A stretch of DNA of 64,000 bases from Lentzea sp033794685. Lineage in GTDB: Bacteria > Actinomycetota > Actinomycetes > Mycobacteriales > Pseudonocardiaceae. This document shows positions 33,086 to 42,598 of the stretch, in pieces. The DNA lies in NCBI GenBank assembly GCA_033794685.1, contig JARAYZ010000001.1; one strand, 5' to 3'. How positions within the stretch are numbered: the first letter of the stretch is position 1; every line of letters starts with the position of its first letter. Below the pieces are notes generated by a model. The model was not told where the DNA came from, made no database searches, and was given only the letters and a program-made list of their open reading frames with translations. A program made the translations under genes and the position numbers.

Positions 33086-34510
33086 CTAGAGCCGCCGGGG
33101 GAGACGGATCGTGAACACCGTCGACCCCGGCCGGCTGGCCAGCTCGATCGTGCCGCCGTGCGCCTCCACCAGCGACTGGACCACGGCGAGCCCCAGGCCG
33201 CTGCCGCCGCGCTGGCGGGTCCGCGAGTCGTCCACGCGGTAGAACCTGTCGAAGATCCGCGCCTGGTCCGCGGCCGGGATGCCGGGGCCGGTGTCGCTCA
33301 CCCTGATCACCGCCCAGCCGTTCTCGGCCGTCACCTTCACCGTCACCGACGTGCCGGCAGGCGTGTGCACGGCCGCGTTGGTCAGCAGGTTGTCGAACAC
33401 CTGCCGCAGCCGCGTCGGGTCGGCGGTCATGCTCACGGTGTCGGCGTCCAGGGACAGTTCGTGTGACGGCCTGCCCGCGCGGAACGCGTCCACCGCCGCC
33501 TCCGCGATCACCGAGAGGTCCAGCTCCTCCGGGCGCAACGGCGGTTCGGTCGCCGCGGAGTCCAGGCGTGCCAGCAACAACAGGTCGTCGAGCAGCACGC
33601 TCATGCGCGAGGCCTCCGACCGCAGCTTCTCCAGGTGCTTCTCGCGCTCGCCCGGTTCGTTGGCCGCCGCGTACCGGAAGAGGTCCGCGTAGCCGCGCAA
33701 CGACGTGAGGGGCGTGCGTAGCTCGTGCGAGGCGTCGGCGATGAACCTGCGCAGGCGTTGCTCTGCGGCCGTGCGGGCGGCCAAAGAAGAGTCGATGTGC
33801 GCGAGCATCTTGTTGAACGCTTCACGTAGTTCCTCGACCTCGACACCGCCACCGCGTCCGTCCACGCGCACGGTGAGGTCGCCCGAGTCCGTGAGGTCGT
33901 GCGACGAGATGTCGTGCGCGGTGTCGGCCATGTCCGACAACGGCTGCATGCCCTTGCGGATCAACGCCTGACCGCCCACGACCAACGCCACCAGCGCGGC
34001 CAGGAACGCGATCACACCGACGGTGACCAGCTGGGAGATCGTGCCGTCGCGGTCCTGCATCGGGGCCGCGCTGACCACGATGTACTCGCCCTTGATCACC
34101 TGGCAGGCGCGCAACCGGAACTTGCCCTCGTCGCGCAGGTACTCGGTCTGGAACTCGTCGGCGGTCAGCGCCTTCTTCGCGAGGGCGTCGAACTCCTCGC
34201 GGTCGTCGGGCTGCTGGTCGCCGGGCTGTGGTCGCAGCTCACCGTTGTCGATCTTGTAGACGACCGCGAACCAGTCCGGCGGGATCTTGGTGATCTTGCC
34301 GTAGTACTCCAGCTCCTTGACCGAGCCCTGCTGGCTGATCACCATCTGGTCGTCGAGGCGGCGGTCGAGGAAGTCCTTCATCGACGTGACCATGACCCAG
34401 CCGACGATCACGAACACCGTCAGCGCGAGCGCGCCCAGGCCCAGGGCGAGGCGGGTGCCGAGCCGCCAGTCGCGGACGGGCTTCAACCGGAACTTCACCG
34501 CGGGGCTCAT
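33086..34510 (-). CDS. sensor histidine kinase
   Basis: 474 residues. Membrane span 19-41, an extracytoplasmic sensor of about 115 residues (42-157), span 158-180, HAMP linker to about 245, a phosphoacceptor domain with DASHELRTPLTSLRGYADLF (His262), and an ATPase domain with N-box DNLLTNAAVHTPAG, G1 DTGPGIP and G2 GGSGLGLAVV. It autophosphorylates on His and passes phosphate to the regulator encoded just upstream. Similar to the TrcS/PhoR group. Its start overlaps the regulator's stop as ATGA. The divergent flavocytochrome operon is the likely target. Confidence 0.93.
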   Translation of the reverse strand: MSPAVKFRLKPVRDWRLGTRLALGLGALALTVFVIVGWVMVTSMKDFLDRRLDDQMVISQQGSVKELEYYGKITKIPPDWFAVVYKIDNGELRPQPGDQQPDDREEFDALAKKALTADEFQTEYLRDEGKFRLRACQVIKGEYIVVSAAPMQDRDGTISQLVTVGVIAFLAALVALVVGGQALIRKGMQPLSDMADTAHDISSHDLTDSGDLTVRVDGRGGGVEVEELREAFNKMLAHIDSSLAARTAAEQRLRRFIADASHELRTPLTSLRGYADLFRYAAANEPGEREKHLEKLRSEASRMSVLLDDLLLLARLDSAATEPPLRPEELDLSVIAEAAVDAFRAGRPSHELSLDADTVSMTADPTRLRQVFDNLLTNAAVHTPAGTSVTVKVTAENGWAVIRVSDTGPGIPAADQARIFDRFYRVDDSRTRQRGGSGLGLAVVQSLVEAHGGTIELASRPGSTVFTIRLPRRL

Positions 34511-35223
34511 TCAGCTGCTCGGCGGAGCACGTACCCCACACCGCGCACGGTGTGGATCAACGGCTCGCGGCCGTCGTCGAGCTTGCGGCGCAGGTGGGAG
34601 ATGACGAGCTCGACCACGTTCGAACGGCCGCCGAAGTCGTACTCCCACACGTGGTCGAGGATCTGGGCCTTCGTCAGCACGGCCGGCGAGCGCCGCATCA
34701 GGTACCTCAGCAGCTCGTACTCGGTCGGCGTGAGCGTCACGAGCTTGCCGCCGCGACGGACCTCGCGCGTGTCCTCGTCCATCACCAGATCGGACACCTT
34801 CAGCACCGAACGCTTCCACGACGGACCCGTCGAACGGCGCAGCACGGCCCTGAGCCGGGCCATCAGCTCCTCGACCGAAAAAGGTTTTACGAGGTAGTCG
34901 TCGCCGCCTCGGGTGAGTCCCGCCACACGGTCCGCGGTGCCGTCACGGGCCGTCAGGAAGACCACCGGGACCATCGCGCCGGCTGCTCGCATTCGATCTA
35001 GAACGGTGAATCCGTCCAGGTCAGGCAGCATGAGGTCGAGCACGACGATGTCCGGCTGGAACTCGGCTGCCTCTCTCAACGCCTCTTCGCCGTTGAGCGC
35101 CGTCGCGGCCTGCCAGCCCTCGTACCGGGCGACCGTCGCGACCAGGTCAGCGATGTGCGGCTCGTCATCTACGACGAGCAATCGAACCGAGTTCCCCTTG
35201 TCCACGTGCTCATGGTGCGTCAC
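34507..35223 (-). CDS. OmpR-family response regulator
   Basis: 238 residues if GTG 35223 is used (GGGAG lies 9 bp before it); GTG 35205 would give 232. The receiver domain has LLVVDDEPHIADL, phospho-acceptor Asp63 in IVVLDLMLPDLDGF, and Lys in GGDDYLVKPFSVEELMARL. The C-terminal winged helix (TPTEYELLRYLMRRSPAVLT; VVELVISHLRRKLD; IHTVRGVGYVLR) binds DNA. It forms a two-gene operon with the kinase and lies 118 bp from the divergent ferric-reductase-like gene. Confidence 0.93.
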   Translation of the reverse strand: MTHHEHVDKGNSVRLLVVDDEPHIADLVATVARYEGWQAATALNGEEALREAAEFQPDIVVLDLMLPDLDGFTVLDRMRAAGAMVPVVFLTARDGTADRVAGLTRGGDDYLVKPFSVEELMARLRAVLRRSTGPSWKRSVLKVSDLVMDEDTREVRRGGKLVTLTPTEYELLRYLMRRSPAVLTKAQILDHVWEYDFGGRSNVVELVISHLRRKLDDGREPLIHTVRGVGYVLRRAAE

Positions 35224-35341
35224 CTGGTGGCTCTCCCGCTCGATCGACAGGAACTCGACAGCGCGGGCATAGGGGAGCCACAGCTCGAACGCCAAGGATC
35301 GAGATCGACCGCCAGAGACCGCCCTGACCGAGGAGCCCGCC

Positions 35342-36700
35342 GTGACGACCACCCTGCAGCCTCCCGTGCGACCGGCTGCGGCCGGACGTGCGACGCCGCA
35401 CAAGGTGCTGGCCAAAGCCGGCCTGTACGTGTTCCTCCTGGCCAACGCGGCGTTCGTGACCTACCTGTTCAACGCGGCAGGCGTCGGCTCGAACACGCTG
35501 GTCAACTTCGGCCGCCTCGCGGGCCTGTACGGCGCGCTCGCCATGGCGTTCCAACTGCTCCTGGTGGCGCGGCTGCCCTGGTTCGACCGGCGCCTCGGCA
35601 TGGACAAGCTCACCTCGTGGCACCGCTGGGTCGGCTTCACGATCTTCTTCACGCTGATCGGCCACCTGGTCTTCATCGCGTTCGGCAACGCCGGCGCCGA
35701 CGGCCCGATCGCCGAGGTCGTCCGGCAGGCGACCGAGCTGGAGGGCATCCTCCGCGCGCTGGTGGCGTGGGCGATCATCATGGTCGTCGGCACCGTCTCG
35801 GCCCGCTTCGCGCGGCGCCGGATGGCCTACGAGACCTGGCACTTCATCCACCTGTACACCTACATCGCGATCTTCCTGGCGTTCTCGCACCAGGTCGCGG
35901 TGGGCAGCACGTTCCGCAAGTCCGCCCTCGCGACCGGCTACTGGTGGAGCCTGTGGGCGTTCGCGCTCGGCTCCGTCCTGCTCGGCCGCGTCGTGCTCCC
36001 GCTCTACCGCAACTGGAAGCACCAGTTCCACGTCGCCGCCGTGGTGCCCGAGGCGCACAACGTCGTCTCGGTCTACATCGAGGGCAAGGACCTCGACCAG
36101 CTCGGCGCGAAGGCCGGCCAGTTCTTCCTGTGGCGCTTCCTGACCAAGGACCGCTGGTGGCAGGCCAACCCGTTCTCGCTGTCCGCGGCGCCGAACGGCA
36201 GGTACCTGCGGCTCACCGCGAAGGCCCTGGGCAACGGCAGCGCGGACATCCGCAACATCAAGGTCGGCACCCGCGTGTTCGCCGAGGGCCCGTACGGCGC
36301 GTTCACGACGATGCACCAGACCAAGCCGAACGCGCTCCTCGTCGCGGGTGGTGTCGGCGTCACGCCGGTCCGCGCGCTGCTGGAGGAGATCAAGGGCCAC
36401 GTCGTGGTGCTCTACCGGGTCAGCGACCCGCGTGAAGCCGTGCTGCTGCGCGAACTCGAAGGCCTCGCCAGGGCGAAGGGCGCGGTGCTGCGCCTGGTCA
36501 CGGGTTCGTCGAAGTCCATCACCGCGAACGGACCGCTGCTCGGCCCGGAGAACATCGCCGCGCTCGTGCCGGACGTGCAGGACCGCGACGTCTTCATCTG
36601 CGGCCCGAACGGCATGACCGACGCGGTGATCACCAGCCTCGACGAACTGGGAGTGCCCAGCAACCAGATCCACGCCGAGCGCTTCGCGCTGGCCAACTGA
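35342..36700 (+). CDS. ferric-reductase-like membrane flavocytochrome
   Basis: 452 residues from GTG 35342 (SD GAGGAG). Residues 25-210 form about six spans with paired histidines expected to bind heme b (SWHRWVGF, LIGHLVF, TWHFIHLYTY, FSHQVAV). Residues 220-452 are a ferredoxin-NADP reductase module: an FAD-binding sequence ANPFSLSAAP in place of RxYS, NAD(P)-binding LLVAGGVGVTPVRALLEEI, and DVFICGPNGMTDAV. It should move electrons from cytosolic NAD(P)H across the membrane. It is followed by an FMN-binding exported protein and ApbE, suggesting transfer to a covalent flavin outside. Confidence 0.88.
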   Translation: MTTTLQPPVRPAAAGRATPHKVLAKAGLYVFLLANAAFVTYLFNAAGVGSNTLVNFGRLAGLYGALAMAFQLLLVARLPWFDRRLGMDKLTSWHRWVGFTIFFTLIGHLVFIAFGNAGADGPIAEVVRQATELEGILRALVAWAIIMVVGTVSARFARRRMAYETWHFIHLYTYIAIFLAFSHQVAVGSTFRKSALATGYWWSLWAFALGSVLLGRVVLPLYRNWKHQFHVAAVVPEAHNVVSVYIEGKDLDQLGAKAGQFFLWRFLTKDRWWQANPFSLSAAPNGRYLRLTAKALGNGSADIRNIKVGTRVFAEGPYGAFTTMHQTKPNALLVAGGVGVTPVRALLEEIKGHVVVLYRVSDPREAVLLRELEGLARAKGAVLRLVTGSSKSITANGPLLGPENIAALVPDVQDRDVFICGPNGMTDAVITSLDELGVPSNQIHAERFALAN

Positions 36701-36714
36701 AGGGGTTCGACGAC

Positions 36715-37224
36715 GTGAAGTGGGCAATTCCCGTAGCGGTGCTCAGCGTGGCCGGCCTGGTTCCGGTCTGGCTCTACTCACCGGGTGCCGCGCACGAGGG
36801 TGAGATCAACGAGGCAGCCGCCACCCCGCCGGCCCAGGAACAGCAGCAGGCCGCGCCGCAGACCACCACCGCACCCCAGACAACGGCACCCAAGGCCACC
36901 GGCGCCGCGCCGAAGACGACGGGGGCCGCGCCGAAGACGACGACCCCGCAGCAGCAACAGGCCCAGAACCGCACCGTGCCAGGGCCCGCGGTGAACACGT
37001 CCGAGGGCACCGTGCAGGTGCAGGTGACGTTGCAGGGCACCAAGATCGTCGACGTGAAGGCGTTGCGGGCGCCCAACAGCAACCCGACCAGGATGGCGCT
37101 GCCGCTGCTGCGCGAGTCTGCTCTGAAGGCGCAGAGCGCGGACATCGACACGGTGTCCGGCGCGACGGCGACCTCCGACGGCTACAAGCAGTCGCTGCAG
37201 GCCGCCCTCGACGGGGCCAAGTGA
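36715..37224 (+). CDS. exported FMN-binding-domain protein
   Basis: 169 residues from GTG 36715 behind AAGGGG. An N-terminal signal/anchor (WAIPVAVLSVAGLVPVWLY), a Pro/Thr/Gln-rich linker (35-90), then an FMN_bind domain (95-169). The motif DTVSGAT (145-151) matches Dxx(S/T)GAT, in which Thr151 receives FMN through a phosphoester bond. It probably accepts electrons from the upstream flavocytochrome on the outer membrane face. The next gene encodes the transferase that would attach the FMN, overlapping by 4 bp. Confidence 0.88.
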   Translation: MKWAIPVAVLSVAGLVPVWLYSPGAAHEGEINEAAATPPAQEQQQAAPQTTTAPQTTAPKATGAAPKTTGAAPKTTTPQQQQAQNRTVPGPAVNTSEGTVQVQVTLQGTKIVDVKALRAPNSNPTRMALPLLRESALKAQSADIDTVSGATATSDGYKQSLQAALDGAK

Positions 37225-37967
37225 CCGTGGCCGTGCGGCGCGTCGAGCAGATCATGGGCCTGCCGATCTCGGTGGACCTGCGTGACGGGGACGCCGCACT
37301 GGCCGAGCAGGCGTTCGCCTGGCTGCGCGAGGCGGATGCCCGGTTCTCGCCGTTCAAGCCCGGCAGCGAGGTCTCCCGGCTGGACCGGGGTGAGCTCACC
37401 AGGGAAGAGCTCACCCCGGATCTGGTCGAGGTGCTCTCGCTGTGCGACTGGTACGAGCAGTCGACGGGCGGCGCGTTCACCGCGCAGGTGCCGGGCCGCG
37501 GGCTCGACCCGTGCGCGGTGGTGAAGGGCTGGGCCGTGCAACGGGCGGCGGACATGCTGCGGGCGGGCGGCGCGACGTCGTTCTGCGTCAACGCCGGTGG
37601 CGACGTCGTGACGGCAGGCGAGCCCGAGCCCGGAAAGCCTTGGCGCGTCGGCGTTCGGCATCCCGACGTCGCCGACCAGCTCAGCGTCGTGCTCGGCGTG
37701 CGGGACGGAGCCGTTGCCACGTCAGCGTTGTACGAACGCGGTCAGCACATCCTCGACGGCCGCACCGGTCAGCCCGTCTCCGGAATTCTGTCGGTCACGG
37801 TTTTCTCCGACGACCTCGCGATCGCGGATACCACTGCCACAGCAGCGTTTGCGCTGGGCAGGGACGGAATCGAGTGGGCGGCGGCGCAGGAGGAGTGCGA
37901 GGTCTTCATCGTCGACGAAGATCGTCGCGTGTACTCGAGTCCTGGACTTCCCGTACACATCTGTTAA
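37221..37967 (+). CDS. apbE: FAD:protein FMN transferase
   Basis: 248 residues from GTG 37221, overlapping the FMN-binding gene (GTGA). ApbE-family blocks are MGLPISVDLRD, DARFSPFKPGSEVSRLDRG, DPCAVVKGWAVQRA, FCVNAGGDVVTAGE, and the metal-site segment HILDGRTGQPVSG followed by ADTTATAAFALG. The usual DPRTG is DGRTG here. It transfers FMN from FAD to a Thr in Dxx(S/T)GAT proteins; the adjacent protein is the obvious substrate. No lipobox is visible, so it probably acts in the cytoplasm or is exported by another route. Confidence 0.9.
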   Translation: MTVAVRRVEQIMGLPISVDLRDGDAALAEQAFAWLREADARFSPFKPGSEVSRLDRGELTREELTPDLVEVLSLCDWYEQSTGGAFTAQVPGRGLDPCAVVKGWAVQRAADMLRAGGATSFCVNAGGDVVTAGEPEPGKPWRVGVRHPDVADQLSVVLGVRDGAVATSALYERGQHILDGRTGQPVSGILSVTVFSDDLAIADTTATAAFALGRDGIEWAAAQEECEVFIVDEDRRVYSSPGLPVHIC

Positions 37968-38080
37968 CATGCTCGCCCAACGGAGCCTTGACTCCGGGGC
38001 ACGTTTTTCGTTGATCAAGAGCTGGATCGGAGCTCGCGCTCGGGGCAAGACCCGGCCTGCTGTTGACCAAGTGATCGTGC

Positions 38081-38131
38081 GGAACAGCCCGTGGGTGAGC
38101 GAATTCGGGAGCGCTCCCCACGGGCTGTTCC
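38081..38131. terminator. hairpin downstream of apbE
   Basis: GGAACAGCCCGTGGG (38081-38095) pairs perfectly with CCCACGGGCTGTTCC (38117-38131). Inside, GAGCG (38097-38101) and CGCTC (38112-38116) extend the stem after a one-base bulge. It lies 114 bp past apbE and 49 bp before the next gene. The 37968-38179 gap holds no credible gene. Confidence 0.65.
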
Positions 38132-38179
38132 TGTTGTTGGGGAGCTCCCGCTGGGGTTCGCGGTTGTGCGGCGACCGAG

Positions 38180-38503
38180 ATGGTGACGATGAGCGTCGAC
38201 TGGCCTGTCGCGGTGTTCGACGATGACGAGCACCCGTACGTCCTGGCCGCACCTGTGGACCTGCGTTCGTGGGCGGAGTCGGAGCGGACCGCCGACGAGT
38301 TCACGGCCGGGTTCGACCAGAACGGCCGGCCGTTGCTGCTGGTCTTCGCGGACGGCGAGCCTTCGCTCGTGGTCGTCGGAGAGCAGGACGTCGAGGCGTT
38401 CAGGTCCCTGGCCGCTGCTGTGCTCGCACGGCTCGGGTCCACGTCTTCGGTCGACGGCCTCACGGTGGCCGAGCTGATCGGTCTGCTCCGCGAAGTCAGC
38501 TGA
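38180..38503 (+). CDS. small conserved-looking protein, function unknown
   Basis: 107 residues from ATG 38180 (or 104 from ATG 38189). Soluble and acidic with no signal peptide; LLLVFADGEPSLVVVGEQDVEAF and the amphipathic tail TVAELIGLLREVS suggest a compact alpha/beta fold. I do not recognise the family. It stands alone between a hairpin and the convergent DraG-like gene. Confidence 0.5.
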   Translation: MVTMSVDWPVAVFDDDEHPYVLAAPVDLRSWAESERTADEFTAGFDQNGRPLLLVFADGEPSLVVVGEQDVEAFRSLAAAVLARLGSTSSVDGLTVAELIGLLREVS

Positions 38504-38545
38504 TCACGATCTCCACCAGGGTGTTCCTGGCCGCCCTCGTCGACC

Positions 38546-39580
38546 TCAGGCGTAGCGGTCCTCGTTGAAGTCCAGGTTCACCGCGGACATGCCGAGATCG
38601 CGGCCCATCGCGTCCAGCACGTCCACCATCTCCAGCCCCATCAGCCAGTCCCGGGGCAGCGCGTCGGTGCCGTGCAACGCGCCGAGCACGTTGCCCGTCA
38701 ACGCCGCCGTGGCGTCGCTGCCGCCGGAGTGGTTCGCGGAGGCGCGCATGGCGTCCACGAACTGCGACGGCTTCGGGTGCGTCAGCACGGTGTAGACCGC
38801 GATGGCCAGCGCCTCCGGGCCCGTCCAGCCGCTGCCGAGCCGGTCGACGCGCACGGGCGACGAACCGTCGTGTTCGTCCGCCAGCACCACGGCCCGCGTC
38901 AGCACCGTCGCCGTGTACGTGTCGTCGCGCAGCACGCGGCCGATGACCTGGTCGATCGCCTCACGCAGCGGCCGCGCCTTCACGGCGAGCAGGTGGACCA
39001 GCAACGCCAGCGCGCCGCCGGAGACCCAGCCGCCCGTGCCTCCGTGCGTCAGGGCGGCGAACCGGCAGCCGAGGTCGTACGCGATCGCCGCGGACGGCGC
39101 GAAGCCCGCCGGTGCGGTGCGCGTGACGCCGTTGCAGCCGGACGACTCGTTGTGCGGGTTCTCCGGAGTGGACGGTGTCTCGGCGGCCAGCGCGCGCAGG
39201 CACGTGAGGCCCGGCGAGCGGCTCTCGTACAGCCGTTCGTCGGCGAGCAGCCCGATCGCACCCCGTTCGGGGGCCGGTTGCTGCTGGGTGATCAGCCAGC
39301 GCCGGTAGCTGTGCCAGACCATCTGGGACGGTTCCCAGTCGCCGGTGCGTTTACCGCGCACCCAGGCGCGCAGGTACCCGTCGGCGGTGAACAGGGTCAG
39401 CTGGGTGTCGTCCGTGAACAGCGCGGGCTTCGGTGGTCCCATGACGCCCTCAGGACCGTGTTCGCGCTGGATGTCGGCCCAGCCGAGGTACTGCACGGGC
39501 GCACCGAGCGCATCACCGAGAGCGCCGCCGAGAAGGCACCCGGCGCCGCGGTCAACCACGGAATTCCTGTCTCGCGGCAC
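38546..39580 (-). CDS. ADP-ribosylglycohydrolase (DraG) family protein
   Basis: 344 residues from GTG 39580; the longer frame would enter the divergent SARP gene region. The fold starts GAGCLLGGALGDALGAPVQ, the dimetal site residues appear as FTDDTQLT near the N-terminus and NHSGGSDATAALTGNVLGA near the C-terminus, where the canonical GDxD is GSDAT. The family removes ADP-ribose from proteins or DNA, or cleaves ADP-ribosyl compounds. A target is not evident from neighbours. Confidence 0.85.
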   Translation of the reverse strand: MPRDRNSVVDRGAGCLLGGALGDALGAPVQYLGWADIQREHGPEGVMGPPKPALFTDDTQLTLFTADGYLRAWVRGKRTGDWEPSQMVWHSYRRWLITQQQPAPERGAIGLLADERLYESRSPGLTCLRALAAETPSTPENPHNESSGCNGVTRTAPAGFAPSAAIAYDLGCRFAALTHGGTGGWVSGGALALLVHLLAVKARPLREAIDQVIGRVLRDDTYTATVLTRAVVLADEHDGSSPVRVDRLGSGWTGPEALAIAVYTVLTHPKPSQFVDAMRASANHSGGSDATAALTGNVLGALHGTDALPRDWLMGLEMVDVLDAMGRDLGMSAVNLDFNEDRYA

Positions 39581-39681
39581 AGGTGAACAGTAGCGTCCCG
39601 CGAACTTGGGCCTTACTTGTATCTGAGACTCGGGCTTGCGCACCTTCTGGAGTGACGAGGTCAGCGCACCTGAGGAGGGGC

Positions 39682-42447
39682 ATGCGGAGCAAAACCGGAC
39701 TCGAGTTCGGCGTGCTCGGTCCACTCCAGGTGCTCGCGGACGGACGGCTCGTCCAACTGGGCCGCCGTGGCATGCGCGGGCTGCTCGCCATGCTGGTCGT
39801 CGAGGCGAACCGACCCGTCTCGATCGACCAGATCGTCGACGCGCTGTGGACGGACACGCCTCCGGCCACAGCGCGGACGATCGTGCACGGGTACGTCTCG
39901 CGGCTGCGCAAGGTGCTCGAGGAGTCCGATCCCGCGGGCTCCGCGACCATCCGCACCACGCCGACGGGCTACCAGCTGACCGTGGATCCTTGGCGCCTCG
40001 ACCTGCACCGTGCCAAGCAGCTCGTGGCGTCTTCTCGCGGCAAGCCCGCCGCCATCAGGGCGGGCTTGCTGCGCGAGGCGCTGGGTCTGTGGCGCGGCCC
40101 GGTGCTCGCGGACGTGCCGGGCGACCCGATGACGTCCGACCTGGAGGAGCTGCGGCTGTCGGCGCTGGAGGAGCGCATCGACGCCGAGCTCGAGCTCGGC
40201 CGCCACCTGGAGCTGGTCGGCGAACTGCGCGGGCTGTGCACCGAGTACCCGTTCCGCGAACGCCTGGTCGCCCACAGCATGCGGGCGCTCTACCGGTCCG
40301 GCCAGCGCGCCGACGCTCTCGAGGCCTACCAGCGCTTCCAGCGCCGGGCCGTGGACGAACTGGGCATCGACCCCGGTCCGCAGTTGCGGTCGTTGCACGA
40401 GCAGGTGCTGCGCGACGACCCGTCGTTGAGCGTGATCGGCCCGGTCGAGTCCCGTCCCGTGGCCCCGCGGGCCGGGATCGTGGCGCCCGCTCTGCTGCCC
40501 GCGTCGGCCTCCCGGCTGTTCGGCCGCGACGACGACAGGGGGTGGCTCGACACCGTGGTGGCGAGCCGGAACCTGCTGGCGACGGCCGTGGCCGTGCTGA
40601 CCGGCGCGCCCGGTGTCGGCAAGAGCGCCCTCGCGATCACGTGGGGGCACGAGAACTCCGAACTGTTCCCGCACGGCGTGCTGTTCGCCTCGCTGGGCGA
40701 CACCGAGCCGGGCGAGGTGCTGACCCGGTTCCTCGTGGCGATGGGGGTGCCGGCCGACGGTGTGCCGGTCGGCGTCGAGGACCGGGTCGGGCTGTACCGC
40801 TCGCTGCTCAACCGCCGCCGCGTGCTGGTGGTGCTGGACGACGTGACCGCGTTCGACCAGGTCCAGCCGTTGCTGCCGCCCGGTTCGGGCTCGGTGGTGC
40901 TGGTGACGTCGCGGTCGCAGATGGAACGGCTGGTCGTCACCCACAGCGCCCGTGTGCGCAAGCTCGGCCCGCTGGACGACCCGTCGTCCCGTGCGCTGGT
41001 GGACGACGTGCTGGGCAAGCCGTTGTCGGTGCAGGACCCGGTGGCGTCGCAGAAGCTCGCCGAGCTCTGCGGAGGGCTGCCGCTCGCGTTGCGGGTGGCC
41101 GCCGCGAAGCTCGTGATCAGTCCGGAGTGGACGGTCGAGGAGCTGGTGGGGGAGCTGTCCGACGACGAGCAGCGGATGCGCGGCCTCGACCTGCCGGAGG
41201 CGGGACTCGGGGTGTCGCGGGCGCTGGACCTCTCGACCCGTGACCTCCCGTCCGAGCTGGGCGAGGTCTTCCAGTCCGTCGGCATGGCGCCCGGCCGGTG
41301 GATGTCGCCGCACGCCGTCGCCGCGCTGACCCGCGTCCAGGTCGAGGCGGCCCGGTCCCGGCTGGCGCAGCTCGTCGGGGTGAACCTGCTGGTCGAACCG
41401 TGGCCGGACGGATTCACGATGCACGAGCTGGTGCGCCTGTACGTGCGCGGGGCGGGGCGTCCGGACCTGGACTCGTTGCGGCGCCTGGTGAACTACTACC
41501 TCGTGGCGTGCGACCACGTCCGCCGGGCCATCCGTCCGGCGCGCGACGGACTCGACTTCGTCCTGGCGGACAACGGTTCCACGGCGTTGCCGGCGTTCGG
41601 CGACCCGATCGACTGGTTCGACCAGGAGTGGCCCAACATCGTCGCGGTCGTGCACGCGTCCGCCGAAAGGGGCCTGCACGACCAGGTGTGGCAGCTGGTT
41701 CGGCTGCTGCACCACTACGCGACCGTGCGCGCGCTCACCGGCGAGTGGGTGGCGTTGGTCGGGTTCGGCCTGGCCGCGGCCGAGGTGACGGGGAGCCGCC
41801 TCGGCCAGGTCCTCATGCTGGACACGACCTACACGACGAACGCCCGGCTGGGACGTCCCGTCCTGCTGCCGGACGCCCGTCGCGCGCACCGGATCGCGGT
41901 GGAACTGGGCGAGCGCCAGTACCTCGTGCTGACGCTCGCCCAGCTCGCCGACGTCCTGTTCCGGCTGGAGCAGCACGACGAGGCGCTGCTGCACTTCTGG
42001 GAGTCCGTGCAGCTCGCGCAGCAGTCCGGTGACGTGGTCGGTGAGGCGCACGGCCTGAACAACGTGGCGCAGGTCGAACAGGCCCGCGGGCACGTGGAAA
42101 TCGCGCTGCAGCACCAGGCTCACGCCGTCGAGGTGTACCGGCGCTCCGGTGACAACGTCGCGTTGATCCGCGGTCTCGCCAACCTCGCCGAGCTGCACCT
42201 GCAGGCGGGTGCCCTGGACCAGGCCGAGGTGCTGGCCCGCCAGGTCGTGGACCAGGCCGCCGTCGCCGAGGTGACGTACCTGGAGGGCTTCGGCCGGCAC
42301 GTGCTCGGCGGCGTGTTGCTCCGTCGGGCGGAATGGGTTGCTGCGGCAGCGGAATTGACGGAGGCGCTGCGCCTGTACGCGCAGGTCAACTCCGCCCGCG
42401 CGGTCGCGGTGAGGGCCGCTCTGGACTCGTTGTCGTCCGAGGTTTAG
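39682..42447 (+). CDS. AfsR/SARP-family transcriptional regulator with NTPase and TPR domains
   Basis: 921 residues from ATG 39682, directly after GAGGAGGGG. Residues 5-100 are an OmpR-like winged helix (LQVLADGRLVQLGRRGMRGL; VHGYVSRLRKVLEE; TTPTGYQLTV), 100-245 the bacterial transcriptional activation domain, 290-600 an NB-ARC/STAND NTPase with Walker A GAPGVGKS (308-315) and Walker B-like VLVVLDDV, and 690-921 tetratricopeptide repeats (ALLHFWESVQLAQQSGD; LHLQAGALDQAEVLARQVV). Large SARPs switch on antibiotic or pathway genes after NTP-driven assembly. No biosynthetic cluster adjoins it; the 3,4-AHBA cassette is 13 kb away. Confidence 0.92.
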   Translation: MRSKTGLEFGVLGPLQVLADGRLVQLGRRGMRGLLAMLVVEANRPVSIDQIVDALWTDTPPATARTIVHGYVSRLRKVLEESDPAGSATIRTTPTGYQLTVDPWRLDLHRAKQLVASSRGKPAAIRAGLLREALGLWRGPVLADVPGDPMTSDLEELRLSALEERIDAELELGRHLELVGELRGLCTEYPFRERLVAHSMRALYRSGQRADALEAYQRFQRRAVDELGIDPGPQLRSLHEQVLRDDPSLSVIGPVESRPVAPRAGIVAPALLPASASRLFGRDDDRGWLDTVVASRNLLATAVAVLTGAPGVGKSALAITWGHENSELFPHGVLFASLGDTEPGEVLTRFLVAMGVPADGVPVGVEDRVGLYRSLLNRRRVLVVLDDVTAFDQVQPLLPPGSGSVVLVTSRSQMERLVVTHSARVRKLGPLDDPSSRALVDDVLGKPLSVQDPVASQKLAELCGGLPLALRVAAAKLVISPEWTVEELVGELSDDEQRMRGLDLPEAGLGVSRALDLSTRDLPSELGEVFQSVGMAPGRWMSPHAVAALTRVQVEAARSRLAQLVGVNLLVEPWPDGFTMHELVRLYVRGAGRPDLDSLRRLVNYYLVACDHVRRAIRPARDGLDFVLADNGSTALPAFGDPIDWFDQEWPNIVAVVHASAERGLHDQVWQLVRLLHHYATVRALTGEWVALVGFGLAAAEVTGSRLGQVLMLDTTYTTNARLGRPVLLPDARRAHRIAVELGERQYLVLTLAQLADVLFRLEQHDEALLHFWESVQLAQQSGDVVGEAHGLNNVAQVEQARGHVEIALQHQAHAVEVYRRSGDNVALIRGLANLAELHLQAGALDQAEVLARQVVDQAAVAEVTYLEGFGRHVLGGVLLRRAEWVAAAAELTEALRLYAQVNSARAVAVRAALDSLSSEV

Positions 42448-42545
42448 CGGACGTTTAGTCGTCTGGTCCCAAAGCATGGGATGTTGGACGAGCAGGCCGC
42501 CGAGTGGGGGATTACCGAGGGGGTAAGGCGCCTGCTTCTGGAGGG

Positions 42546-42579
42546 CCCGACCGGCATTCGGGGGAGAGTGCCGGTCGGG
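42546..42579. terminator. bidirectional terminator after the SARP gene
   Basis: CCCGACCGGCA (42546-42556) pairs with TGCCGGTCGGG (42569-42579), followed on the plus strand by TCTTCCTCTTTT. It lies between the convergent SARP and SGNH genes. Confidence 0.85.
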
Positions 42580-42598
42580 TCTTCCTCTTTTCGGTCCG

